From: Prevotella sp.
GTDB taxonomy: Bacteria; Bacteroidota; Bacteroidia; Bacteroidales; Bacteroidaceae
DNA: 13,763 nt
Assembly (NCBI GenBank): GCA_021204565.1
Contig: JAJPZE010000070.1
Span: 2,694-16,456, forward strand
Reading direction: 5' to 3'
Each line of letters opens with the position of its first letter. The first letter of the stretch is position 1. The translations under genes and the position numbers were made by a program. Shown here piece after piece: positions 6,870 through 13,763 of the stretch. A model generated the notes under the pieces. That model saw nothing but the letters and a program-made list of their open reading frames with translations. It did not search any database and was not told where the DNA came from.

Positions 6870-8474
6870 TTAATTTGACGGTATGTATATCACGCGTATG
6901 TTATCTATCTTCACATCCACGTTGCCCTTTGCCGTGCCTTGATTGTAATACATAAGATAGAACTGCCAGAGCTGTGTGGATACTATTTGCGACCATGTCA
7001 TACCCGCATAACAATCGAAGTTGTCAAGGCTGACCGTAACGCGATACCACATGTTCTTATGATACTTCCCGTTAATATCGGCAAGCACGGGCGGGTTGAA
7101 CGTGAACTCCTGCGCATCGTAGTCGGTCCATTCGAAACCGTTGTCGTAATAATACTGGCTGTCGTCGCCGAGCTGTATCATATAACGGAGATAACCGGGG
7201 AACGTGCCGTTGTTGAAGTCGGAGTTGTCGTAAACGTTATATGCGAAGTATACGTCGGTTGCGGGCGCGTCGGAGGGGATATTCTCCGACAGCGGGAACG
7301 AGTTGCCGTTCCAATCCTTGCGGAAGTAAATCATAGTGCCCCACCAGCTCTGCCCCGTGTTAGGCAGGTTGATATAAGCGTACACGCCGTCGTCCGTACC
7401 GCTGTCGGCATACGAAGCGTTCGGACTCCATCCGTTGTCGGTTGCGTCGTCGTTGTCGAATGTAGTGAGGATAGTCGTCCGGTCGTAGAAACGCTCAACC
7501 TTTGCCGTACCGCCCGGCGTGGTAATGGTCAGCGTCGGGTCGCTACCCTCCGACGGCTTGCGCATAAACGGCACGCGGATAGTGTCGTACGTCTCCGATA
7601 TGGTGAACTCATCTTCGTTCAGGGTAATGTCGCCGTAGGTTATCTGCGCCTGCAACAGCTCCGTACCGGTTATCACAAGCTCCTCGCCAATCTGCGGCAT
7701 ATCGTTCGACACGGTCTTTATAACCGGCACGCCGGGATATACCGACAGGCCGATATACGCATTCCCCGCCGCACATTCAAGCACCAACGTACCCTCGTCG
7801 GGCGCGCCGGCGGGCATTAAGAACGTAATGACCGACGTAGTCTCGTAATAATTATTGGAGTTGAGATGATGGTCGCTCGTAACGGTTGTTATGTCGCCAA
7901 TCATCGTATGATTGCCCGGCACATCGTCCGTTATAGTCATTCCGCTGAACTCTTCGTAAGGTATGTCGGTGATGTACGCGCTCTCTATGTCGACAAGATT
8001 AAGCCCGTTGACCGTTATCACATCGCCCGCAGTACGCGGGTATCCGGCGTCAACGCGGGTGATCGACGGCGACGGGGCGGTAACCGTGAAGGCGTATGTT
8101 GCCGTACCCTTTGCCGTCTCTACACGTATCTCGTTCGGCAACGTGCTGTCGGTTGAGGGCAACACAAATCCGTTCTCTTCCGACGGGATGGTAACGATTA
8201 TGCTATGGTCGGTGTTAAGCGTGGGGTTGAGGAACACTTCCTGGTCGCATACGTACACGGCAAGCGCGTTGCTTAAATTAGAGCCGAGTATGGCGATAAT
8301 AGAGCCGGGACTCGCTTTGGTGAACAGGCTGTCGGCGTACTCCGGGTCGGTAATACGCACGCCCGTAATGGTCGGCGCACCGGAGCCGGAGCTGTCGTCG
8401 TCGCTGCACGATATAAATACGAACGGCAATATAAAGGCAATAAGCAATAATGCCGGTAATGTAAGTCGTTTCAT
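6870..8474 (-). CDS. Surface glycan-binding lipoprotein with IPT/TIG domains (SGBP-B-like)
   Basis: A 534-residue lipoprotein: signal peptide, Cys23 in FISC, then SDDD, indicating export to the outer surface. Three immunoglobulin-like IPT/TIG repeats follow at about 34-132 (PTITGVRITDP), 135-247 (PSITRVDAGYP) and 249-331 (PVIKTVSND), each with a glycine-rich turn such as GSNLSNA, GLNLVDI and GTELLQA. The C-terminal domain (about 335-534) is rich in aromatics, including SWWGTMIYFRKDW, QYYYDNGFEW and LWQFYLMYY, and probably binds the glycan, as in other SGBP-B proteins where Ig-like modules act as a stalk. No catalytic motif is seen. It sits between SusD and the GH5 gene with 12-13 bp gaps, the standard SGBP position. 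Its likely ligand is beta-mannan or glucomannan, by context only. Confidence 0.88.
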   Translation of the reverse strand: MKRLTLPALLLIAFILPFVFISCSDDDSSGSGAPTITGVRITDPEYADSLFTKASPGSIIAILGSNLSNALAVYVCDQEVFLNPTLNTDHSIIVTIPSEENGFVLPSTDSTLPNEIRVETAKGTATYAFTVTAPSPSITRVDAGYPRTAGDVITVNGLNLVDIESAYITDIPYEEFSGMTITDDVPGNHTMIGDITTVTSDHHLNSNNYYETTSVITFLMPAGAPDEGTLVLECAAGNAYIGLSVYPGVPVIKTVSNDMPQIGEELVITGTELLQAQITYGDITLNEDEFTISETYDTIRVPFMRKPSEGSDPTLTITTPGGTAKVERFYDRTTILTTFDNDDATDNGWSPNASYADSGTDDGVYAYINLPNTGQSWWGTMIYFRKDWNGNSFPLSENIPSDAPATDVYFAYNVYDNSDFNNGTFPGYLRYMIQLGDDSQYYYDNGFEWTDYDAQEFTFNPPVLADINGKYHKNMWYRVTVSLDNFDCYAGMTWSQIVSTQLWQFYLMYYNQGTAKGNVDVKIDNIRVIYIPSN

Positions 8475-8486
8475 ATATAAAGGTAT

Positions 8487-10274
8487 TTATTCATCTCCGA
8501 AGTCGTAAGGCTGCGGGTCTTCGTTGAAATAATGATTTTGTATAACGTCGCTCTCCGGATAAGGCATAAAGACGTTCGCCTCGGACAGGACAATAGGTTG
8601 GTAATCGGAACCCTTCTCGTTCAATAGTTGATCGCGCAAGGTCTCGTAGTCGTATCCGTCGTCCTTAGTCATCATAACGGTATTATCGTTCTCTCCGGCA
8701 CGCAGACAATCGTTCCAAAGGACGTATCCGTTCTCGTCGAAGAGATACCAAGCGTTGTTGCCGGGGAACACGGCGCGGTAGCTGAGCGTGCCGTCGCTGT
8801 TGAGGAGTACGTCGCCCTCGCGCATCTCCCAAGCACGGTGTTGCTTATAATTGAAGAAGTTGAGCATGGTCTGCGGTTTCCAGCGGTACCACGTAACCAT
8901 ATCCCACCAATTGAAGTATTCCATACAGAACTCTATGCGCCGCTCGCGGATGATATCCTCTAACGTAATCTGCGTATAGGGTTGCACTTCTGCGCGGTTT
9001 CTTACGGCGTTGAATGCGGCAAGGGCTTCGCCGTCGCTCGTTACCTCGTTATTCCCCAGTATCGCTTCGGCTTTGATTAAGTAAACGTCGGCAAGGCGTT
9101 GGATATAAGTGTTCAGCGGGGAAGCCATCTGCGCTAAATTGCACGGAGCGACATCCGCCTTTGTGCCTAACACGCCTTTCTTGCATTGCACCCAATTGTG
9201 AATATAATCGTATCCCCCGTCGGCCATCATTATGTAATCGTAATGACTGCCGGGAATAAAGAACGTGCCGTGCAGGCGGTGTGCCGTCTCGTCAATATCC
9301 TCATTATATAGGTCGAGCATATCAACCGATGCCGTAAGGCTTCCGCCCCAAACGTTCACGTCGGTAACTTCGGAGAACGCCAAGTCGGAATAAAGAGCGT
9401 TCATCGCGCCCCATTCGCCCGAGTTCGGGTCGGCCCATCGCATCGCAAGGATGGTTTCTTCGTTGTCGTTGTTCTGCGCTTTGAATAAGTCTTCATAATC
9501 CGACATCAGCGCATACTTGCCCGAGTTGAGCACCTCGTCGCACAGCGAGATAACCTCCGCCAACGTCTCCGTGTTCCGCTCGTGGTCGCCTTTCAAGTCG
9601 CTATCCCAGCCGCTTTGAGCCAATAACGCCTTGGCTAACGCCGCCTTTGCCGCATACTTCGACGGGTGATGATCGGTGCCGCTCTCGGGCAACAGCTCCG
9701 CCGCGTTGCGGAAGTCGCGTATAACAAACTTCAATACATCGCTCTCCGTATTGAGCGGGCGTATGGGGTTCTCAACCATTGATTGGTTCTCTTCAAACAG
9801 AATGTTCGCACCCCAGCCGCGTAAGAGATAGAAATAAGCCCAGCCGCGCATAAGATAACACTCCCCGATAGCGGCGTTCTTCACGCTCTCCGTTACGTCG
9901 GAAGTGCAATATTGTTCAAGATTGGAGAGCGTCGCGTTGCTAAGGGTAACCACGTTATAAAGCGCCGACCAAGCCAACGCCATATCCTCCGTAAGAGCCG
10001 TTACCTGGAATTTGGCGAACTCCGCGCTTACATAAGGGTTCCATGCGTCGTTGGCGCGATACGACCCCATACCCACTATGGCGCGGCGGTTGAAGTCGAA
10101 CCAAGCCCTGTTGTACAGCGGCTCCGTGCCTTTCAATACCGCATCGTCGGAAGAGTAATATGTCTCCGCAGTGTACTCGCCCGAGGGCACCTTATCGAGG
10201 AAGTCGTCGCTGCAACCGGCGAGCGTCAATATAACCGCCGCTGCAACTGACATTATTATATATATTCTTTTCAT
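8487..10274 (-). CDS. SusD/RagB-family starch-binding-like outer-membrane lipoprotein
   Basis: A 595-residue SusD-like protein that caps the SusC-like transporter and binds the incoming glycan. It has a signal peptide with lipobox LAGC (Cys21), followed by SDDFLDKVP, the usual SusD start. The N-terminal SusD-like region includes MRGWAYFYLLRGWGANILF (142-160) in the TPR helices. The RagB/SusD region holds DVYLIKAEAILG, AFNAVRNRAEV, ERRIEFCMEYFNWWDMVTW and, near the end, QNHYFNEDPQPYDFGDE. Length is in the family range. It starts 13 bp after the SusC stop, as expected of a transporter/lid pair. Binding residues are not conserved across SusD proteins, so ligand identity rests on the linked mannan enzymes. 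Confidence 0.95.
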   Translation of the reverse strand: MKRIYIIMSVAAAVILTLAGCSDDFLDKVPSGEYTAETYYSSDDAVLKGTEPLYNRAWFDFNRRAIVGMGSYRANDAWNPYVSAEFAKFQVTALTEDMALAWSALYNVVTLSNATLSNLEQYCTSDVTESVKNAAIGECYLMRGWAYFYLLRGWGANILFEENQSMVENPIRPLNTESDVLKFVIRDFRNAAELLPESGTDHHPSKYAAKAALAKALLAQSGWDSDLKGDHERNTETLAEVISLCDEVLNSGKYALMSDYEDLFKAQNNDNEETILAMRWADPNSGEWGAMNALYSDLAFSEVTDVNVWGGSLTASVDMLDLYNEDIDETAHRLHGTFFIPGSHYDYIMMADGGYDYIHNWVQCKKGVLGTKADVAPCNLAQMASPLNTYIQRLADVYLIKAEAILGNNEVTSDGEALAAFNAVRNRAEVQPYTQITLEDIIRERRIEFCMEYFNWWDMVTWYRWKPQTMLNFFNYKQHRAWEMREGDVLLNSDGTLSYRAVFPGNNAWYLFDENGYVLWNDCLRAGENDNTVMMTKDDGYDYETLRDQLLNEKGSDYQPIVLSEANVFMPYPESDVIQNHYFNEDPQPYDFGDE

Positions 10275-10287
10275 AGTCGGATTCGTA

Positions 10288-13200
10288 TTAGAATTTAACT
10301 TTCAAGCCAAAGGTGTATATTCTCTGCGACGGATAACGATAGTTATCAATACCCTGCAAGAGAACGCTCTGCCCGTAGGCACCTACCTCCGGGTCATACC
10401 CGTCGTATCCCGCAATGGTGAACAGGTTCTGGATATTGGCGTACACTTGCACCCACTCGATGTTTATCGGTTTGAGCCACTTGCGGGGCAGGTTCCAGGC
10501 AAAGGAGATGGTCTTCAATCTTAGATACGAGCCGTTCTCCACGAAGCGGTTGCTCACGCGGTTATTATCGTTGAGGTTCGAGCCCGCCGCGCTGATACGC
10601 TGCACCTGTGCCGTACCGGGGTTGGATATATACACGTTGGATATATCCGTTGCCGAGCCGTTCGGGTCGATAAGGGCTATACGCGCGTACTTCGACACCA
10701 TACTCATCATATTGCCGTAGTTGTCGGTATTGGTATGCTCCTGCTTGACAAGGTTGTATATATCACCCCCGACGCTGCCGTTGAAGAAGAACGACAGCTC
10801 GAAATCTTTCCAGGTAATCACGTTGTTCATACCGAACGTGAAGTCGGGGTTCGGGTCGCCGATGTACGTGCGGTCGGCTTCGGTAATCTGCCCGTCGCCG
10901 TTGATGTCCTCATAAATATAGTCGCCAACCCAGATGCCGTTCTGTGCGATGGGTTGCAAGTCGCCGTTCGAGTCGACCGGACGGGCGACGGGAACCTTGT
11001 CGCCGTTGGCGTCAAGCAGGTATTCGCCAGCGGAGTTCTTCTGGTAAAAGTCGCTCTCTTGCGTGTACATCCCGATTACTTTATACCCGTAGAACCTGCC
11101 GACCGGACCGCCTACTTCCGACAACGTATACGTCTCGCTGCCGATAGTGCCGGAGATGGTTGAGCTCTCGCTGTTCAGCCCCGTCAGCTCGTTGCGGTTG
11201 ATAGAGAGCGTAAGCCCCGTGCGCCATTGCCAGTCTTTCTTGTCGATATTAACCGTATTAAGAGTAAACTCGACACCTTTGTTGCGGATAGAGCCGGAGT
11301 TCACCCACGGGGCGGTCATGCCCATATAATCGTTATTGATGACGTATGAGGGCAGGGCGGCTTGCATAAGCAGGTTGTCGGTATTCTTTAAGTACGTATC
11401 GATAATGAGCTCCACTCTGTTGTTGAACAGACTGATGTCCAATCCGGCGTTCCAAGCCTTGGTGCTTTCCCATTTGAGTTCGGAATTGGCGAAGTTGCCC
11501 GGATAATAACCGGTACCCCACGCCGTTGTCGTGTTCGACATCGCCGCGCCGTAAGCATACGAGCCCGTGCTCTGATTACCTACAAGACCCCAGCCGAGAC
11601 GGAGCTTGAGGTTGCTTATCCATTCAATATCTTTAAGGAACTTCTCGTTGTTTATACGCCATGCCAATGCAACCGACGGGAACCAGCCCCAGCGGTTGTC
11701 CTTGCCGAAAGACGACGAACCGTCGGTACGGAGCGTCGTGGTGAGCAGGTAACGGTCTAAGAGATTATAGTTCAAACGCCCGAAATACGACTCTATCGCC
11801 CACTGCGTGCCGTCGTCGCCGGAGTTGGTTGCCGTCGAGCTGTCGCCCACGTTCAGCGAGTGAAGCGTGTCGGAGATATATCCCTTGCGGGAGCCCGACA
11901 GGCTCTCCCAGTTGCCCCACTGCGCCTCGTGCCCGAGCATAACGGAGAAGTGGTGTATCTTCGCCACGTCGAAGTTATACGTAAGATATTGCTTAAAAGA
12001 ATTATATTTAGATAATGTCTTCGTCCGCGTCGATTGGCTCTCGACCTGTATCGAGCCGTAAGTGTACTCCGGCACGAAGTAATAAGTGTTGCCCCAACCG
12101 CGGTTGCCGCCGTATTCAATACGCAGGTCGAGACCCTTTATCGGCGTGATGTCGGCGAACACGTTATAGTCGAGCTGATAGTTGTTGGTCCGGTTTTCTT
12201 TCATATCAGCCTCGAAGATAGGGTTGCTGTAATACGTGGCGAAGTCGTTCGTCTGAGGTACTGCGTACGAGCCGTCGGGGTTGCGCACCGCCATGTCCGG
12301 CAATTGGTTGAGCGCCGTAGAGATGACGTTGCTGTCGTCGAACGTCGTTATCTGTTTCGTGTTGGCGTACGACGTGTTGAAACCCACTTTCAGCCAATCG
12401 GTAATCTTCGTGTCGATATTCATACGGAACGAAGCGCGCGTGAAGCCGGAGCCTATGCCGACGCCGTCCTGGTCGAGATAACCGCCCGACAACGAGTAGT
12501 CCATATCTTTCGTTCCGCCGCTGATATTAACCGTGTGATTGTGCATGAATGCCGTGCGGTACAGCTCGTCCTGCCAATTCGTCCCTTTTGTTAATAATGT
12601 CGGGTCTAAATAGGTGTCGTTCGACCCCCAGCCGCGCACTTCGGCGCGCGCGTTATAAAAGTCGGCGTATTCGTATAGATCCATTACGTCTAACTGTTTC
12701 GGGAGTTGTTGCCAACCGAAATATCCCTCGTATTGTATCTTCGCCTTGCCCTCTTCGCCGCGCTTGGTAGTGATAAGCACGACGCCGTTCGATGCGCGCG
12801 AGCCGTAGATCGCTGTTGCGGAAGCGTCTTTAAGCACCTCTATATTCGTTATATCCGACGGGTTGATGCTCGCCAAAACGCTGCTGTTGTCGTCCGTCTG
12901 ACCGCTGACCGCGATGCCGTCAATCACGTATAGCGGCTCGTTGCCGCTCAACGAGTTGATACCGCGTATCTGTACGGAGATACCGCCGCCAGGAGCACCG
13001 GAGTTCTGCGTTACCTGCACGCCGGCGATACGCCCTTGCATCGCTTGCTCCAACGACGTGTTCACGCCCTGCTTGATTGCCTTTTCGTCAATCGAAGAAA
13101 CCGAGCCCGTCAGGTCGCTCCGCTTCATTACACCATAACCTACAACCACCAATTCATCCATCAGTTGGGCATCCTGGCGGAGCGTGATCGTTACGTTCGT

Positions 13201-13473
13201 GCGCCCGGAGAGCTTCTCCTCAACGTCTTGGAACCCGACGTAGCTCACCGCTAACGTCGCCTGAGAGTCCGACACGTTGATACTGAAGTTGCCGTCAATG
13301 TCGGTAACCGTGGCGTTCTGTGTGCCTTTCTCGCGTATCGTCGCGCCTATTGCCGGGTCGCCCAAGTCGTCGTACACAATGCCCGTAACGGCAACCTGTG
13401 CGCTGACTGCGGACGAGACAAACAGCAACGCCGCCGCTATCGCGAGCCTTAAATGTTTGTATATCTTCATCAT
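10288..13473 (-). CDS. SusC/RagA-family TonB-dependent outer-membrane transporter
   Basis: A 1061-residue SusC-like transporter importing oligosaccharides with SusD. Order: signal peptide 1-25 (cleavage near AVSA-QV), carboxypeptidase-D regulatory-like domain at about 27-100 (VTGIVYDDLGDPAIGATI, TDIDGNFSI), TonB-box-like MDELVVVGYG (105-114), plug to about 240 (GRIAGVQVTQNSGAPGGG, YVIDGIAV, ILKDASATAIYGSRASNGV-like segment), then the beta barrel ending in Phe. The frame is open to 13563, but a promoter at 13543-13574 overlaps that extension, so I start at 13473 (or the adjacent ATG at 13470), where the signal peptide begins. No STN domain precedes the regulatory-like domain, so control by an anti-sigma/ECF pair is unlikely and a hybrid two-component regulator outside the window is more probable. 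Confidence 0.95.
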   Translation of the reverse strand: MMKIYKHLRLAIAAALLFVSSAVSAQVAVTGIVYDDLGDPAIGATIREKGTQNATVTDIDGNFSINVSDSQATLAVSYVGFQDVEEKLSGRTNVTITLRQDAQLMDELVVVGYGVMKRSDLTGSVSSIDEKAIKQGVNTSLEQAMQGRIAGVQVTQNSGAPGGGISVQIRGINSLSGNEPLYVIDGIAVSGQTDDNSSVLASINPSDITNIEVLKDASATAIYGSRASNGVVLITTKRGEEGKAKIQYEGYFGWQQLPKQLDVMDLYEYADFYNARAEVRGWGSNDTYLDPTLLTKGTNWQDELYRTAFMHNHTVNISGGTKDMDYSLSGGYLDQDGVGIGSGFTRASFRMNIDTKITDWLKVGFNTSYANTKQITTFDDSNVISTALNQLPDMAVRNPDGSYAVPQTNDFATYYSNPIFEADMKENRTNNYQLDYNVFADITPIKGLDLRIEYGGNRGWGNTYYFVPEYTYGSIQVESQSTRTKTLSKYNSFKQYLTYNFDVAKIHHFSVMLGHEAQWGNWESLSGSRKGYISDTLHSLNVGDSSTATNSGDDGTQWAIESYFGRLNYNLLDRYLLTTTLRTDGSSSFGKDNRWGWFPSVALAWRINNEKFLKDIEWISNLKLRLGWGLVGNQSTGSYAYGAAMSNTTTAWGTGYYPGNFANSELKWESTKAWNAGLDISLFNNRVELIIDTYLKNTDNLLMQAALPSYVINNDYMGMTAPWVNSGSIRNKGVEFTLNTVNIDKKDWQWRTGLTLSINRNELTGLNSESSTISGTIGSETYTLSEVGGPVGRFYGYKVIGMYTQESDFYQKNSAGEYLLDANGDKVPVARPVDSNGDLQPIAQNGIWVGDYIYEDINGDGQITEADRTYIGDPNPDFTFGMNNVITWKDFELSFFFNGSVGGDIYNLVKQEHTNTDNYGNMMSMVSKYARIALIDPNGSATDISNVYISNPGTAQVQRISAAGSNLNDNNRVSNRFVENGSYLRLKTISFAWNLPRKWLKPINIEWVQVYANIQNLFTIAGYDGYDPEVGAYGQSVLLQGIDNYRYPSQRIYTFGLKVKF

Positions 13474-13512
13474 CAATATATATAAGGAAGGGTTAGTTGT
13501 TATTAGCCGGTT

Positions 13513-13526
13513 GCGGCATACGCCGC
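13513..13526 (-). promoter_or_regulatory. Hairpin in the SusC 5' leader
   Basis: GCGGC-GTAT-GCCGC on the minus strand forms a perfect 5-bp GC stem with a 4-base loop, about 10-15 bases after the predicted transcription start. No T-run follows, so it does not look like a terminator. A role in transcript stability or leader control is possible but unproven. Confidence 0.5.
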
Positions 13527-13542
13527 GTGCAAAATTTGTATG

Positions 13543-13574
13543 CAAAAGTAGCTCGCCTTGCATTTTCTTGCAAA
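13543..13574 (-). promoter_or_regulatory. Bacteroides-type promoter of the PUL operon (TTTG-N20-TACTTTTG)
   Basis: On the minus strand a -33 box TTTG (13574-13571) is followed after 20 bases by TACTTTTG (13550-13543), which fits the Bacteroidota -7 consensus TAnnTTTG at the expected spacing. Transcription would begin near 13536-13539, giving a leader of about 65 bases before the SusC start. It is the only match to this pattern I found upstream of a gene here, consistent with one operon promoter. Confidence 0.75.
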
Positions 13575-13601
13575 CATTATATTAACAAACTCTTGCATTT
13601 T
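13557..13601 (-). repeat. Direct repeats AAAATGCAAG around the -33 box
   Basis: AAAATGCAAG occurs on the minus strand at 13601-13592 and again at 13566-13557, 35 bp apart. The upstream copy lies 17 bases before the -33 TTTG and the other falls in the promoter spacer. A related TTTGCAAG lies between them (13574-13567). The layout could suit a dimeric activator, but the AT-rich context makes chance likely. Confidence 0.3.
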
Positions 13602-13763
13602 TAGGTTATAGGTTATAGATTGTAGGTTAGAGAATGCGTGTTAAATTGTGTTGGTAGCGAGCGGAATAACTCTAACTATGTTAAGGGACTGTAAAATTTG
13701 CACGTTAAATTAGCTTTCAAATGTGAAGATGAGAGGTGGTGTGCAATGCGAACAACGCGCAAC
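13602..13763. other. Upstream intergenic region with no supported gene
   Basis: This AT-rich stretch lies upstream of the PUL promoter and runs to the window edge. It holds short iterations of TAGGTTA (13602-13629) and no frame I can support as a gene. Short plus-strand ATGs near 13729 and 13746 run off the edge after only a few codons, so a divergent gene cannot be judged. Confidence 0.5.

Noticed and set aside
6939..7820. 293-codon plus-strand open frame opposite the SGBP gene
   Set aside because: It lies wholly antisense to a well-supported lipoprotein gene, its translation shows no domain, signal or family motif, and such frames are common opposite genes with this codon use.
12034..12594. 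186-codon plus-strand open frame opposite SusC
   Set aside because: Antisense shadow of a conserved transporter gene, with low-complexity Val/Arg-rich translation and no recognisable start context.
13474..13563. Thirty extra N-terminal codons for SusC
   Set aside because: They overlap the predicted promoter (-7 box at 13543-13550) and precede a complete signal peptide that starts at 13473 or 13470.

Overview
The window is a mannan (most likely glucomannan) polysaccharide utilization locus (PUL) from a Bacteroidota genome, probably order Bacteroidales. The signs are a SusC/SusD pair, lipoproteins whose lipobox Cys is followed by Ser and a run of Asp, a BACON domain, IPT/TIG surface-binding modules, a TTTG/TAnnTTTG promoter, and no obvious Shine-Dalgarno sites. 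Genus cannot be fixed from the sequence.

Every supported gene is on the minus strand, so transcription runs from high to low coordinates. In that order: a promoter and hairpin-bearing leader (about 13474-13610); a SusC-like TonB-dependent transporter (13473-10288); a SusD-like lipoprotein (10274-8487); a surface glycan-binding lipoprotein with IPT/TIG repeats (8474-6870); a BACON-GH5 endo-glycanase lipoprotein, GH5_4-like (6856-5348); a GH26 beta-mannanase (5351-4200); a GH130 mannosylglucose phosphorylase (4203-3031); a 219-bp spacer built of two perfect 110-bp repeats; a GPH-family sugar/cation symporter (2811-1420); a mannobiose/cellobiose 2-epimerase of the AGE family (1423-197); and the start of a further exported ORF that runs off the left edge (181 to below 1). 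No stretch over 300 bp lacks a gene.

The genes form one pathway. The SGBP, SusD and GH5 lipoproteins bind and cut beta-mannan or glucomannan at the cell surface. SusC imports oligosaccharides. The GH26 enzyme, with an ordinary signal peptide, trims them to mannobiose in the periplasm. The symporter takes disaccharide into the cytoplasm, the epimerase converts mannobiose to Man-beta-1,4-Glc, and GH130 phosphorolyses that to mannose-1-phosphate and glucose. The order GH26-GH130-symporter-epimerase matches the mannan catabolic cluster described in Bacteroides fragilis. Spacing suggests two blocks: 12-13 bp gaps between the first four genes, then 4-bp ATGA overlaps at every enzyme junction except the expanded GH130/symporter spacer.

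The least ordinary features are (i) the GH130/symporter spacer, made of tandem decayed copies of the symporter's own 5' end, each carrying the same start codon, and (ii) at the left edge, a 66-bp tandem repeat that is in frame (22 codons) inside the partial exported ORF.
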